The notes: generated by a model from the letters alone, not told the origin. 64,000 nucleotides of DNA from Qipengyuania gaetbuli (GCF_020524765.1 NZ_JAIVLR010000001.1:1364001-1428000), one strand, 5' to 3'. Positions 38,035-48,449 are shown, counted from the stretch's first letter. A program made the numbers and translations.

Positions 38035-39039
38035 ATGAGCCAGGCCCTCTTTCTTTCCGACAATGCCGCGCGCGTCCATCCCAGGGTATGGGCGGCCATG
38101 CAGGCGGCCGATGCGCCCGATTCGCCGTATGATGGCGATGCCGTCAGCGCGGCGCTGGACGAGAGGTTTTCCGCCCTGTTCGGCCGCGAGTGTGCCGCGC
38201 TCTGGGTGGCGACGGGCACGGCGGCAAACTGCCTTGCGCTTGCCACCATGGTCCAGCCGCATGGCGGCGTGGTCTGCCACGAGGAAGCGCATATCGAGGT
38301 GGACGAAGGCGGCGCGCCCGGCTTCTATCTGCACGGTGCCAAGCTGCTGCTGGGGCAGGGCGAGGGTGCCAAATTGACCCCCGATGCAATCCGCGCCGTG
38401 ATCGACCCGATCCGCGATGACGTCCACCAGGTCCAGCCCCATGCGATCTCGATCACGCAGGCGAGCGAATATGGCCGCAGCTACCGGCCGGACGAGCTCG
38501 CGCAGATTTCCGCGCTGGCACGCGAACGCGGGCTGGGGCTCCACATGGACGGTGCGCGCTTCGGCAATGCGGCGGCCTTCCTCGGACTTCCCGCCGCAGA
38601 GGTGTCAGGCGATGTCGATGCGCTGAGCTTCGGCTTCGTCAAGAACGGCGGCATGAGCGCGGAAGCGATCGTCTTCTTCGACGCCTCGCTGGCCGATGTC
38701 GCTCGCTATCGCCGCAAGCGCGCGGGCCATTTGCAGAGCAAGGGCCGCTACTTGGCAGCCCAGATCCACGCCATGCTGGAGGGCGATCTGTGGCTCGCCA
38801 ATGCCCGCGCAGCCAATCATGCGGCGCAGGAAATAGCCGGTGCCTGCAGCGACCGGCTGATGCACCCGGTCGAGGCGAACGAGCTGTTCGTGAACTGCAC
38901 TGCCGCCGAGCGCGAGGTGCTGCGCGGTCAGGGATTCGCTTTCTACGACTGGGGCGATGGCGCGGCCCGCTTCGTCACTGCCTGGAATACGCGCGAGGAA
39001 GACGCCCGCGCGCTGGCGACAGCGATCGCCGCTCTATGA
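38035..39039 (+). CDS. Threonine aldolase family PLP enzyme
   Basis: A 334-residue beta-eliminating-lyase-fold protein. HMDGAR (Asp172) and SFGFVKNGGMSAEA (PLP-binding Lys203) are the signatures of low-specificity L-threonine aldolases, which cleave L-threonine or allo-threonine to glycine and acetaldehyde. The gene overlaps the EamA transporter gene by ATGA, so the two are probably co-expressed; whether they are functionally linked, for example in amino acid export, is inference. Confidence 0.85.
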   Translation: MSQALFLSDNAARVHPRVWAAMQAADAPDSPYDGDAVSAALDERFSALFGRECAALWVATGTAANCLALATMVQPHGGVVCHEEAHIEVDEGGAPGFYLHGAKLLLGQGEGAKLTPDAIRAVIDPIRDDVHQVQPHAISITQASEYGRSYRPDELAQISALARERGLGLHMDGARFGNAAAFLGLPAAEVSGDVDALSFGFVKNGGMSAEAIVFFDASLADVARYRRKRAGHLQSKGRYLAAQIHAMLEGDLWLANARAANHAAQEIAGACSDRLMHPVEANELFVNCTAAEREVLRGQGFAFYDWGDGAARFVTAWNTREEDARALATAIAAL

Positions 39040-39977
39040 GCGCAGCGTCCGGCGACGAGAGCCTGCTCTCCCCGCGCAATCTCGCGGCCTTCCTGCTCGT
39101 CAGCGTGATCTGGGGCGGAACATGGCTGGTCATCCGCGACCAGATTTCTTCCGTGCCGCCAAGCTGGTCGATCGCCTACCGCTTCATCGTCGCGGCTGCG
39201 GGGATGTTCATCCTCGCCAGGATGCGCGGCGAGCCGCTGGCCCTGCCGCGCGAAGGCTGGGTCTGGGTGCTGGCGCTGGGCCTGTTCCAGTTCTCGCTCA
39301 ATTTCAGCTTCGTCTACAATGCGGAACACTACATCACCTCCGGCCTCGTGGCGGTGATGTTCGCACTGCTGGTCGTGCCCAATGCCGTGCTCGGCCGCTT
39401 CGTATTGGGCCAGCCGATCCGGCGCGAGTTCGTGATCGGATCGGGCATCGCGGCGGTCGGCGTCGCCATGCTGTTCGCGCATGAATACCGCGCGTCCCCG
39501 GCAACGCTCGGCGAAGTGCTGCTCGGCGCGGCGCTGACGCTGGGCGGGATATTGTCAGCCAGCGTCGCCAATATCGTGCAGGCGACCGAGGGGGCGAAAC
39601 GCATCCCGCTGCTCACGCTGCTCGCCTGGGCAATGCTGTGCGGCGTGGCGATCAATTCGATTTTCGCGCTGGTGACTCAGGGCCCGCCGCAATTCGACCC
39701 GCGGCCCGAATATGCCCTCGGCATCCTTTATCTTGGCCTCATGGGATCGGTCGTCACCTTCCCGCTCTATTACGGCCTCGTGCGCAAGGTCGGGGCAGGG
39801 CAGGCAGCCTACAGTTCGGTCGTGGTGCCGGTGGTGGCGATGATCCTCTCGACCCTGTTCGAAGGGTTCCAGTGGGACTGGCTGCCGGCCGCCGGAGCCG
39901 CGATCACGCTCGCCGGCATGGTCGTCGCCATGCGCACCCGCGCCGCGCCGCCGCGCCGCGCTACTCCCGAGCCCTGA
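39036..39977 (+). CDS. EamA/DMT family transporter
   Basis: A 313-residue inner-membrane protein with ten hydrophobic helices in two EamA repeats; SVIWGGTWLVIRDQI is the classical start of the first repeat, and GILYLGLMGSVVTFPLYY belongs to the second. The drug/metabolite transporter family exports amino acids and other small metabolites; the substrate here is unknown. It overlaps the aldolase gene (ATGA) and, at its 3' end, the convergent epimerase gene by 17 bp. Confidence 0.86.
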   Translation: MSAASGDESLLSPRNLAAFLLVSVIWGGTWLVIRDQISSVPPSWSIAYRFIVAAAGMFILARMRGEPLALPREGWVWVLALGLFQFSLNFSFVYNAEHYITSGLVAVMFALLVVPNAVLGRFVLGQPIRREFVIGSGIAAVGVAMLFAHEYRASPATLGEVLLGAALTLGGILSASVANIVQATEGAKRIPLLTLLAWAMLCGVAINSIFALVTQGPPQFDPRPEYALGILYLGLMGSVVTFPLYYGLVRKVGAGQAAYSSVVVPVVAMILSTLFEGFQWDWLPAAGAAITLAGMVVAMRTRAAPPRRATPEP

Positions 39978-40746
39978 TCGCCGCCAGCCCTTCGCGGTAG
40001 GTCGGGTAGAGCGGCTCCCAGCCAAGCGCCCGCTTCGCCTTGCCGTTCGCCACGCGCCGGTTCTCCGCATAGAAGCCGCGCGCCATGGGCGAGAGATCAG
40101 CCTCTTCCATCGATAGCAGCGGTGGCGGCTCCAGCCCGAGCAAACGGCAAGCCTCCTCGATCACGGCGTTCTGGCTGGTCGGCAAATCGTCGGAAAGGTT
40201 GTAGGCGCCCTCTGGCGCATCGCTCTCGATTGCCGTGACCACGCCCGTAACGATATCGTCGACATGCACACGGCTGAAGACTTGCTCCGGCAAGTCGATC
40301 CGGTGCGCCTTTCCCGCACGCACACGGTCTAGCGCGCTGCGTCCCGGACCATAGATGCCGGGCAGGCGGAACACGCGGGCACCCAGCCGGAGCCAGCGGG
40401 AATCGCATTCCGCACGGGCGGTGCGACGGCCGGTTCCGACAGGCGCACTCTCGTCAACCCAGGCCCCCTGTGCATCGCCATAGACGCCGGTCGAAGACAG
40501 GTAGCCGAGCCATTTGTCCTCCAGCACTTCGCCGAAACCATCGAGCACCGGATCGCTTTCCTCTGCCGGCGGGACGGAACTCAGCACATGGCTGGCATCA
40601 TCGAGCGCGGCGAGAACGCCTTGGCGGTCGGCGAAATCGAGATCGCCCGCGCTGCCGGTGGCCCGCACCTCCCAGCCGCGCCCGCGCAGCGCATCGGCGA
40701 TGCGCGAGGCGGTGTAGCCAAGGCCGAAGATGAGAAGGCGGCTCAT
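39961..40746 (-). CDS. NAD-dependent epimerase/dehydratase (YeeZ-like) family protein
   Basis: A 261-residue extended-SDR protein. The N-terminal nucleotide motif is LLIFGLGYTASRIADALRG, an atypical GxGxxA form, with YLSSTGVYGD and VFRLPGIYGPGRSAL later and VHVDDIV. It belongs to the YeeZ-like group of epimerase-fold proteins whose reaction is not established. The start overlaps the M48 protease stop by ATGA, so the two are co-translated. Confidence 0.8.
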   Translation of the reverse strand: MSRLLIFGLGYTASRIADALRGRGWEVRATGSAGDLDFADRQGVLAALDDASHVLSSVPPAEESDPVLDGFGEVLEDKWLGYLSSTGVYGDAQGAWVDESAPVGTGRRTARAECDSRWLRLGARVFRLPGIYGPGRSALDRVRAGKAHRIDLPEQVFSRVHVDDIVTGVVTAIESDAPEGAYNLSDDLPTSQNAVIEEACRLLGLEPPPLLSMEEADLSPMARGFYAENRRVANGKAKRALGWEPLYPTYREGLAAIRARE

Positions 40747-41987
40747 TCGGCGTCGAGATAGCCTTCCTCGGGAACGACGACTTGCGGATCGGCCACATTG
40801 TCGGCCTTCCACTGCATCGCCATCCGCACGCGGGTCGCCCCGCTCGGGTGGTCGAAGAACAGCATTTCCTCGATCGGGCCCGGTTCGATCTTGCGATATT
40901 CGGACAGGCGCATGGCGACCTTGGCGAAACCGTCCGGCTCCTGCGCCGCATCGAGCCCGAAGGCATCCGCCCCGCTCTCCGCCCAGCGGACGAGCGAATT
41001 GGTCGCCGGGGTCATCACCAGCATCCACGCGGAAAACAGGATCGTCAGGACCGGCAGCGAAGCGGGATCGGTGATGTCGCGCACATCCCATTTCTGGCCG
41101 TGCCGCGCGATCAGCCTGGGTGCGACGCGGCTGATCGTGAACAGCCCGGCGCCGAAGATCGCGAGGTAGATGCCGACGATCCACCAGACGTGGTCGAGCT
41201 TGTAGTGACCCATCTCGTGGCCCATCACTGCTAGGATTTCTTCCTCGCTGGTGCGTTCGAGCAGGTTGTCGTTGAGCGAGATGCGGATCGTCGGGCCGAG
41301 GCCGGAGACGTTGGCCGAGATGCGCTTGTGCTGTTTCGACTGGTCGAACACGTAAATGTGTTCGGCCGGGATGTCGTACTTCGCGGCCACCGCCTCGATC
41401 CGGTCGCGCAGCGGGCCCTGTTCCATTTCCTCGTAGGTGTTGAACAGCGGCGAAACGAACACCGGTGCCAGCACCATGCCGACCAGCATGAACACCCCGA
41501 TGACGCCGGTCGCCCAGAGCCACCAGCTCTTCGGCGCGCGCCGGATCAGCGCGTAGATCGCTATGATCAGGAGCGGCGCGATGACGAGTTCGATGGCGAG
41601 CCCCATCAGCTGTTCACCTGCCCATGTGCCGAAATCCTGCGACATCAGGCCGTACTGCTTCTCGCGGAAGAACTCCGTGTAGATAGTCCAGGGGAGCAGC
41701 AAGATCGGCGCCACGATCGAGTAGAGCAGGGCGGTAATGCCGGTGACAACCCAGCGGCGCTTGCTCACCCGCTCGCCGATGTTGCGGAAGGCTGCCGCCA
41801 AGCGGAAGCGCAGCAGCAGCCAGTCGGCCAGGATGCTGGCCAGTGCGCCCCACAGGATCAGCCAGTAGCCCCCTTCGAAATAGGCGTCCGACTGTGCGCG
41901 GGCCGGGCCCTGCAAGGTATCGAGATAGGCGCGCGTTGCGGTTTCGACATCGAAACCGCCCGCTGCCGTCGCAAGCAGGTCCAGCAT
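40743..41987 (-). CDS. M48 family metallopeptidase (Ste24/CAAX-protease-like)
   Basis: A 414-residue integral membrane zinc protease. Zinc motif HEMGH at 257-261, with a downstream glutamate in ESGADAFGLD. An N-terminal multi-helix portion with FFREKQYGLMSQDFGTWAGE is typical of the Ste24/CAAX prenyl protease branch rather than HtpX. In bacteria these probably handle membrane protein quality control. The start at 41987 was chosen; longer starts extend into the divergent region with pepN. Confidence 0.88.
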   Translation of the reverse strand: MLDLLATAAGGFDVETATRAYLDTLQGPARAQSDAYFEGGYWLILWGALASILADWLLLRFRLAAAFRNIGERVSKRRWVVTGITALLYSIVAPILLLPWTIYTEFFREKQYGLMSQDFGTWAGEQLMGLAIELVIAPLLIIAIYALIRRAPKSWWLWATGVIGVFMLVGMVLAPVFVSPLFNTYEEMEQGPLRDRIEAVAAKYDIPAEHIYVFDQSKQHKRISANVSGLGPTIRISLNDNLLERTSEEEILAVMGHEMGHYKLDHVWWIVGIYLAIFGAGLFTISRVAPRLIARHGQKWDVRDITDPASLPVLTILFSAWMLVMTPATNSLVRWAESGADAFGLDAAQEPDGFAKVAMRLSEYRKIEPGPIEEMLFFDHPSGATRVRMAMQWKADNVADPQVVVPEEGYLDAE

Positions 41988-42136
41988 GGCAAATTCCCTC
42001 CTGCGCGCTGGCTGCGGGAGAGCGGCGAATCTGTCAATCGCACTGCGCTTGCGGTCCGACGAGTGAACGCAAGCCCTCGACGGGCGTTGGTTTGGGTGAC
42101 ACAGAGCACCCGACCCCAGCATTTATCAGGAAAACC

Positions 42137-44788
42137 ATGGATATCGCCCGCACCCCCTCGAACCCCGACGGCAATATCGAGATGGCCGATGCCGCGATGC
42201 AGCCGCACGATCCGCCCGAGATCCGGCGCGAGGATTACCGGCCCTTCGCGTGGCTCGTCCCCGAGACCCGGCTGGATTTCGAACTCGGCCTCGACTGCAC
42301 GCGCGTCCGCTCGCGCCTGACGGTGGTGCGCAATGCAAAGGCGGACAAGTCGCCCACCATTCGCCTGAACGGCGACGGCATCACGGCGACCAGCGTCAAG
42401 GTCGATGGCGAGCCGACCAGCGCCTTCACCATGGACGGCGACGATATGGTGCTGACCCTGCCGGGCGATGCGCACGAGATCGCGATCGAGACCGAGATCG
42501 ATCCGGCATCCAACTCGCAGCTGATGGGTCTCTATGCCTCGAACGGCATGCTTTGCACCCAGTGCGAATCCGAAGGCTTCCGCCGCATAACTTTCTTCCC
42601 CGACCGGCCCGACGTGCTGTCGACCTACACCGTCCGCATGAGCGGGCCGAAGGCGCAGTTCCCGATCCTCCTGTGCAACGGCAACCGCGTGGCGACCGGA
42701 GAAGAGGGCGGTGACCACTGGGCCGAATGGCACGATCCCTGGCCCAAGCCGTCCTATCTCTTCGCGTTGGTGGCAGGCGACCTCGTCGCCAACTCCGACA
42801 GCTTCACCACCATGAACGGCCGCAAGGTCGAACTGAACGTGTGGGTGCGCGAAGGCGATCTCGAACGCACGCAGCACGCCATGGACAGCCTCAAGCGCTC
42901 GATGAAATGGGACGAGGAAGCCTTCGGGCGCGAATACGACCTCGACCTGTTCAACATCGTCGCGGTGAGCGATTTCAACATGGGGGCGATGGAGAACAAG
43001 GGCCTCAACGTCTTCAACACGAAATACGTGCTGGCCGACCCCGACACCGCGACGGACGGCGATTTCGATGCCGTCGAAGGCGTGATCGGGCACGAGTATT
43101 TCCACAACTGGTCGGGCAACCGCATCACTTGCCGCGACTGGTTCCAGCTCTCGCTCAAGGAGGGCTTCACGGTCTTGCGCGACCAGCTGTTCAGCCAGGA
43201 CATGGGCTCTGCCCCGGTCAAGCGGATCGAGGACGTGCGCATCCTGCGCAGCGCCCAGTTCCCCGAGGACAGCGGCCCGCTGGCGCACCCCATCCGGCCC
43301 GACAGCTATCGCGAGATCAGCAATTTCTACACTGCGACGGTTTACAACAAGGGCGCCGAGGTCATTCGCATGATGCGCACCATGGCGGGCGAGGAACGGT
43401 TCCGTCAGGGCACCGACCTCTATTTCGACCGCCACGACGGCGAGGCCGCGACCTGCGAGGATTTCGTCAAGTCGATCGAGGACGGCGCGGGTCTCGACCT
43501 CACGCAGTTCCGCCTGTGGTATTCGCAGGCCGGCACGCCGAAAGTGACCGTCGACCTGTCGCACGAAGGCGACGAGGCGGTGCTGAAACTCGGCCAGACC
43601 GTGCCGGAGACGCCCGGTCAGCCGCTCAAGCAGCCCATGCCCATCCCGCTCACCCTTGCCCTGTTCGACCGGGCCAGCGGAAAGCATTCGGGCGAACAGC
43701 TGGTCGTGCTGGACAAGGCGAGCGCCGAATACCGCTTCAAGGGCTTTGCCGAAAAGCCGGTGCTCTCGATCAACCGCGGCTTCTCCGCGCCAGTCACGGT
43801 GGAGCGGAGCATTGCGCGCGAGGAGCTCGTGTTCCTCGCCGCGCGCGACGACGATCCCTTCGCCCGCTACGAGGCGATGCAGGACCTTATGGTCGGTCAC
43901 CTTGTCGCCGCGGTCGGCGGGACGCTTTCGGACCATGAGCGCAAGGGCGGGCGCGCGGATATCGCCGAGGCGATGCGCGCGATCCTTACCGACGCCAAGC
44001 TCGACGATCTGATGCGCGGCGAACTGATGACCATGCCGAGCCAGACCTACATCGCCGAGCAGATGGACGTGGCCGACCCGGGCCGCATCCATGCCGAGCG
44101 CGAGGCGCTTAAGGCGGAACTGGGCAGCAGGCTGTCGGCAGAAATGCACGCGCTCTACGATCGCGCGGAGAAGATCCCCTTCTCGCTCGAAGCGGAGGCC
44201 AAGGGCGCGCGCAAGGTCAAGACGCTGGTGCTGGCCTATGCCGCGGCGAGCGATCCTGAGAAGGCTGCCGAGCTGGCCGCCTACCAATACGAGCGCGCCG
44301 ACAACATGACCGACCGGCAGGGCGCGCTGATGGTGCTGACCGGCCTCGAAGGGGTGGAGCGGACGAACAAACTGCTCGATTTCTACAACCGCTATCGCGG
44401 GAATGCGCTGGTGGTCGACAAGTGGTTCGCGCTGCAGGCTTCCTCGCTGCACCCCGACGTGGTGGAGCACGTGAAGGCGCTGGCTGGCCATCCCGATTTC
44501 ACCCTGCGCAATCCCAACCGCGTGCGCTCGCTCTACATGGCCTTTGCCGCCAATCCGCACGGGTTCCATGCCGCCGACGGCGAGGGCTATCGCATGATCG
44601 GCGACCTGATCCTCGCGCTCGACCCGATCAATGCCCAGACCGCGGCGCGTTTCGTGCCGCCGCTCGGCCGCTGGCGCAGGATCGAACCGGGCCGCGCAGC
44701 GATGATGCGCGAGCAGCTGGAACGGATCGCGGAAGCGCCCAAGCTGTCGCGCGATACCTTCGAGCAGGTGACCCGCTCCCTTGGTTGA
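42137..44788 (+). CDS. pepN: Aminopeptidase N
   Basis: An 883-residue M1 zinc aminopeptidase of the proteobacterial PepN type. Substrate motif GAMENKGLN near residue 283; zinc ligands HEYFHNW at 319-323 and the Glu some 19 residues further. The start ATG 42137 lies behind CAGGAA. The N-terminal region (about 25-60) is the beta domain entry. It is cytoplasmic and has no signal peptide. Its last codons overlap the pgeF start. Confidence 0.95.
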   Translation: MDIARTPSNPDGNIEMADAAMQPHDPPEIRREDYRPFAWLVPETRLDFELGLDCTRVRSRLTVVRNAKADKSPTIRLNGDGITATSVKVDGEPTSAFTMDGDDMVLTLPGDAHEIAIETEIDPASNSQLMGLYASNGMLCTQCESEGFRRITFFPDRPDVLSTYTVRMSGPKAQFPILLCNGNRVATGEEGGDHWAEWHDPWPKPSYLFALVAGDLVANSDSFTTMNGRKVELNVWVREGDLERTQHAMDSLKRSMKWDEEAFGREYDLDLFNIVAVSDFNMGAMENKGLNVFNTKYVLADPDTATDGDFDAVEGVIGHEYFHNWSGNRITCRDWFQLSLKEGFTVLRDQLFSQDMGSAPVKRIEDVRILRSAQFPEDSGPLAHPIRPDSYREISNFYTATVYNKGAEVIRMMRTMAGEERFRQGTDLYFDRHDGEAATCEDFVKSIEDGAGLDLTQFRLWYSQAGTPKVTVDLSHEGDEAVLKLGQTVPETPGQPLKQPMPIPLTLALFDRASGKHSGEQLVVLDKASAEYRFKGFAEKPVLSINRGFSAPVTVERSIAREELVFLAARDDDPFARYEAMQDLMVGHLVAAVGGTLSDHERKGGRADIAEAMRAILTDAKLDDLMRGELMTMPSQTYIAEQMDVADPGRIHAEREALKAELGSRLSAEMHALYDRAEKIPFSLEAEAKGARKVKTLVLAYAAASDPEKAAELAAYQYERADNMTDRQGALMVLTGLEGVERTNKLLDFYNRYRGNALVVDKWFALQASSLHPDVVEHVKALAGHPDFTLRNPNRVRSLYMAFAANPHGFHAADGEGYRMIGDLILALDPINAQTAARFVPPLGRWRRIEPGRAAMMREQLERIAEAPKLSRDTFEQVTRSLG

Positions 44789-45443
44789 GATCGTCCGCTC
44801 CCCGCTGCTCGAAGGGCTGCCGCATGGCTTCTCGACGCGCGGCGGGCTGACCTCCGAGGATGTCCTGCCCGGCGCGCCCCTGTGCAAGCTGGTGCAAATC
44901 CACTCCGCCGACGCGATCAAGTTGCGCGAATTGCCGAGCGAGCCGCGCGAAGGCGATGCGCTGGTGACGGACAGGCCGGGCCTCCTGCTGGGCATTGTCA
45001 CGGCCGATTGTGCGCCGGTCCTCTTTGCCGACCGCGAGGCCGGCGTGGTCGGCGCGGCGCATGCCGGCTGGCGCGGCGCGCACGGCGGCGTGCTGGAGAA
45101 CACCATCGAGGCTATGGAATCGCTCGGCGCTTCGGCATCCCGGATCGAGGCTGCCATCGGGCCGACCATCGCGCAGGCCAGCTACGAGGTGGACAGCGGC
45201 TTCCGCGACCAGTTCGCGGCGGACGACGGGCGATTCTTTGAAAGCGGGCAGGGAGATCGCCTGCAATTCGACCTGCCCGCCTACGTCGCGCACCGGCTCG
45301 GCAAGGCAGGCGTCGGGCGAATCGACGATCTCGCGCTCGACACCTATGCCGAGCCTGCGCGGTTTTATTCCTATCGCCGCGCCACGCACCGACAGGAGCC
45401 CACCGAGGGGCGCCAGCTCAGCGTTATCGGGCTTCGTGGATAG
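44781..45443 (+). CDS. pgeF: Purine nucleoside phosphorylase / peptidoglycan editing factor PgeF (YfiH, multicopper polyphenol oxidase domain)
   Basis: A 220-residue laccase-domain protein. VTADCAPVLFAD and AAHAGWRGAHGGVLENT hold the conserved Cys/His zinc site, and GPTIAQASYEVD is a further family segment. YfiH-type proteins act on purine nucleosides, and loss affects peptidoglycan composition. The start is TTG at 44781, giving MVEIVRSPLLEGLPHG; it overlaps the pepN stop by 8 bp. Confidence 0.87.
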   Translation: MVEIVRSPLLEGLPHGFSTRGGLTSEDVLPGAPLCKLVQIHSADAIKLRELPSEPREGDALVTDRPGLLLGIVTADCAPVLFADREAGVVGAAHAGWRGAHGGVLENTIEAMESLGASASRIEAAIGPTIAQASYEVDSGFRDQFAADDGRFFESGQGDRLQFDLPAYVAHRLGKAGVGRIDDLALDTYAEPARFYSYRRATHRQEPTEGRQLSVIGLRG

Positions 45444-45659
45444 TTGCATGTTTGCGAACGCCCGTCGCCAAAATGGCGGTTGGCAAGGAGGCGCAATAAG
45501 GCTAGAGGCCCGGACCAAACCGGGACACCGGGGGCTTTCGCGCAGGCTTTTTCGGCACGCCGAAGCTGCACCGGAATCTCCGGCAAACGGATCGCAATTC
45601 TTTTGGTCGAACGCCCGTCCTGGGCGTGTGACATGTAAGGCAGGCAAGGCAACGCGCTG

Positions 45660-46232
45660 ATGGCAGACACGACTGCAACCGCTTCCAACGAAACAGTGAC
45701 CACGACCGAGGACGGTATCCGCCGTCGCGACTTCCTCGACGTGGCAGCAATCGGCGCAGCCGGCGTCGGCGGCCTCGCGGTCGTCTACCCGCTGGTGAGT
45801 CAGATGGCGCCCTCCAAGGACGTCCTTGCTGCCAGCACGACCGAAGTCGACGTTTCGGCGATCCAGCCGGGTCAGGCCATCAAGGCCGTGTTCCGCAAGC
45901 AGCCGCTGTTCGTGCGCCGCCTCACTCCGGCGGAAGTCGCCGAAGCCAACTCGGCCCCGCTGTCGGCGATGCGCGACCCGCAGACGCTGGAAGAGCGGAC
46001 CAAGGAAGGCCACAACGACATGCTCGTCACCATGGGCGTTTGCACCCACCTCGGCTGTGTGCCGCTGGGCGCCGCCGAAGGCGAGGTGAAGGGCGAATTC
46101 GGCGGCTATTTCTGCCCCTGCCACGGTTCGCACTACGATACGGCCGGCCGCATCCGTAAAGGCCCGGCACCGACCAACCTCGAAGTGCCGGAATACGAGT
46201 TCACCTCGGACACGGTCATCCAGGTCGGCTGA
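45660..46232 (+). CDS. petA: Ubiquinol-cytochrome c reductase iron-sulfur (Rieske) subunit
   Basis: A 190-residue subunit of the cytochrome bc1 complex. Residues 21-25 carry a twin-arginine export motif (RRRDFL) before a membrane anchor (about 27-48). The Rieske cluster box I is CTHLGC (ligands Cys128, His130; Cys133 for the disulfide) and box II is CPCHGS (ligands Cys152, His155; Cys154). It is first in petABC, with a 216-bp leader containing several small hairpins. The C-terminal half is the Rieske fold exposed to the periplasm. Confidence 0.96.
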   Translation: MADTTATASNETVTTTEDGIRRRDFLDVAAIGAAGVGGLAVVYPLVSQMAPSKDVLAASTTEVDVSAIQPGQAIKAVFRKQPLFVRRLTPAEVAEANSAPLSAMRDPQTLEERTKEGHNDMLVTMGVCTHLGCVPLGAAEGEVKGEFGGYFCPCHGSHYDTAGRIRKGPAPTNLEVPEYEFTSDTVIQVG

Positions 46233-46255
46233 GCTAAGAGACGAGAGACAAGATC

Positions 46256-47548
46256 ATGAGCTTTCCCTGGGCACGCGAATACCAGCCGAGCAACGGCTTC
46301 ACCCGCTTCCTCGACGAGAAGCTGCCGCTTCCGCGCCTCGTCTATAACGCTGTCGGTGCCGGCTACCCGGTTCCGCGCAACCTGTCCTATTTCTGGAACT
46401 TCGGCGTGCTCGCCGGTGTGTTCCTCATGGTGCAGATCGTCACCGGCATCGTGCTCGCCATGCACTATGCGGCGAACGCGCAGGTCGCCTTCGCGACGAC
46501 CGAGCACATCATGCGCAACGTCAACTGGGGCTGGCTGATGCGCTATGCGCACGCCAACGGCGCCAGCTTCTTCTTCATCGTCGTCTACATCCACATCTTC
46601 CGCGGCCTCTTCTACTCCTCGTACAAGGCCCCGCGCGAGATGATCTGGCTGCTGGGCGTCGTGATCTTCCTGCTCATGATGGCGACCGCCTTCATGGGTT
46701 ACGTCCTTCCCTGGGGCCAGATGAGCTTCTGGGGCGCGAAGGTCATCACCGGCCTGTTCGGCGCGATCCCGCTGGTCGGCGAGCCGATCCAGATCTGGCT
46801 GCTCGGCGGCTTCGCCCCCGATAACGCTGCGCTTAACCGCTTCTTCTCGTTGCACTTCCTGCTGCCCTTCGTGATCCTCGGCGTGGTGATCCTGCACATC
46901 TGGGCGCTGCACATCCCGGGTTCGTCGAACCCGACCGGCGTCGAAGTGAAGAGCGAAAGCGACACCGTTCCCTTCCACCCGTATTACACGGCGAAGGACG
47001 GCTTCGGCCTCGGCATCGCCCTGCTGGCCTATTTCGCGCTGGTCTTCTTCCTGCCCAACGCGCTCGGCCACCCGGACAACTACATTGAGGCGAACCCGCT
47101 CTCGACCCCGGCGCACATCGTTCCGGAATGGTACTTCTGGCCGTTCTACGCGATCCTGCGTGCTTTCACGGTGGACTTCATCCTGCCGGCGAAGCTGTGG
47201 GGCGTGATCGCCATGTTCAGCGCCATCCTGCTGTGGTTCTTCCTGCCCTGGCTCGACAAGTCGCCGGTGCGCAGCGGCCACTACCGCCCGATGTTCCGCA
47301 AGTTCTTCTGGTTCGGCCTGATCCCGGCGATGATCGTCCTGTTCATCTGCGGCGGCGCTCCGGCTGAAGAGCCCTACGTGATGCTCAGCCAGATCGCCAC
47401 GGCGTACTACTTCCTGCACTTCCTGGTGATCCTGCCGATCGTCAGCAGCGTGGAGAAGCCCGAACCGCTGCCCTACTCGATCACCGAAGCGGTGCTGGGT
47501 TCGGACAAGAAGGCCGTGCTCGGCGAAAACACGACGCCGGCCGTCTAA
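46256..47548 (+). CDS. petB: Cytochrome b of the bc1 complex
   Basis: A 430-residue membrane subunit with eight or more helices that binds two hemes b and oxidises ubiquinol at the Qo site. Heme-ligand histidines appear in the helix after LAMHYAAN and in [12 protein letters not shown], and later in [12 protein letters not shown] and ILHIWALH. The Qo motif PEWY is in [11 protein letters not shown]. It lies 23 bp after petA and 24 bp before petC. Confidence 0.97.
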   Translation: MSFPWAREYQPSNGFTRFLDEKLPLPRLVYNAVGAGYPVPRNLSYFWNFGVLAGVFLMVQIVTGIVLAMHYAANAQVAFATTEHIMRNVNWGWLMRYAHANGASFFFIVVYIHIFRGLFYSSYKAPREMIWLLGVVIFLLMMATAFMGYVLPWGQMSFWGAKVITGLFGAIPLVGEPIQIWLLGGFAPDNAALNRFFSLHFLLPFVILGVVILHIWALHIPGSSNPTGVEVKSESDTVPFHPYYTAKDGFGLGIALLAYFALVFFLPNALGHPDNYIEANPLSTPAHIVPEWYFWPFYAILRAFTVDFILPAKLWGVIAMFSAILLWFFLPWLDKSPVRSGHYRPMFRKFFWFGLIPAMIVLFICGGAPAEEPYVMLSQIATAYYFLHFLVILPIVSSVEKPEPLPYSITEAVLGSDKKAVLGENTTPAV

Positions 47549-47572
47549 GCGATACGAGAAAGATACCAGGTC

Positions 47573-48424
47573 ATGACCAAACTCCTCAGCGTCCGCCTCG
47601 TCGCCATTCTCGTCGGCCTCGGCTTCGCCTTCGTTGCTCTCTTCGCCTTCGTGATCGGCGCCTATAACGCCGCGACCGAAGAAGCGCAGGGACACCTGCC
47701 CTATGCCAAGCCGGTGGACGTCGACTATTCGTTCGACGGTCCCTTCGGCACCTGGGACAAGGCGCAGCTGCAGCGCGGCCTCAAGGTCTACAGCGAAGTC
47801 TGTGCCGCCTGCCACAGCCTCAAGTTCGTTGCCTTCCGTAACCTCGAGGACCTGGGCTATTCCGAAGGCCAGGTGAAGGCATTCGCCGCTTCGAAGCAGG
47901 TCCCGGGCATCGACCCGCAGACCGGTGAAGCCAACATGCGTCCGGGCCTGCCGACCGATTACTTCCCGTCGCCCTACCCGAATGCGGTTGCCGCTGCGGC
48001 TGCCAACGGCAACGCGATCCCGCCGGATCTCTCGCTGATCACCAAGGCACGCGGCGACGGCACGAACTACGTCGCCTCGCTGCTCCAGGGTTACCAGGAG
48101 CCGAGCGCGGAACTGCTGGCAGAACATCCCGAAGCGGCTCCGTCGCCGGGTCTCCACCACAACATCTATTTCCCGAACCTCAACCTCGCCATGGCCCCGC
48201 CGCTGACCACTGCTGGCCAGGTCACTTATGACGACGGTACCGAGGCGACGGTGAAGCAGATGTCGGAAGACGTCGCTGCTTTCCTCACCTGGACGGCAGA
48301 ACCGACGCTGGTGAAGCGCAAGCAGACCGGTTGGCCGGTCCTGATCTTCCTGCTGTTCGCGACCATCCTCGCCTACATGTCGAAGAAGCAGATCTGGGCT
48401 GCGGTGAAGCCGCGGAAAGACTGA
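47573..48424 (+). CDS. petC: Cytochrome c1
   Basis: A 283-residue subunit of bc1 with an N-terminal signal or anchor (about 7-30), the heme c motif CAACH (Cys77, Cys80, His81), a MAPPL segment as the likely Met ligand region, and a C-terminal membrane helix (VLIFLLFATILAYM). It passes electrons from the Rieske protein to soluble cytochrome c. Last gene of petABC and followed by a hairpin terminator. Confidence 0.96.
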   Translation: MTKLLSVRLVAILVGLGFAFVALFAFVIGAYNAATEEAQGHLPYAKPVDVDYSFDGPFGTWDKAQLQRGLKVYSEVCAACHSLKFVAFRNLEDLGYSEGQVKAFAASKQVPGIDPQTGEANMRPGLPTDYFPSPYPNAVAAAAANGNAIPPDLSLITKARGDGTNYVASLLQGYQEPSAELLAEHPEAAPSPGLHHNIYFPNLNLAMAPPLTTAGQVTYDDGTEATVKQMSEDVAAFLTWTAEPTLVKRKQTGWPVLIFLLFATILAYMSKKQIWAAVKPRKD

Positions 48425-48449
48425 TCCCCGCTTCGATCACGATAACAGG

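Noticed and set aside
41858..45169. Very long minus-strand open frame (about 1,100 codons) opposite pepN
   Set aside because: It is the mirror of the pepN, pgeF and M48 coding frames in GC-rich DNA; its translation is low-complexity (His, Arg, Ala, Asp) with no domain.
46133..48160. Long minus-strand frame opposite petBC
   Set aside because: Its sequence is Glu/Asp/Arg/His-rich without family signatures; the plus strand encodes the clear bc1 subunits.
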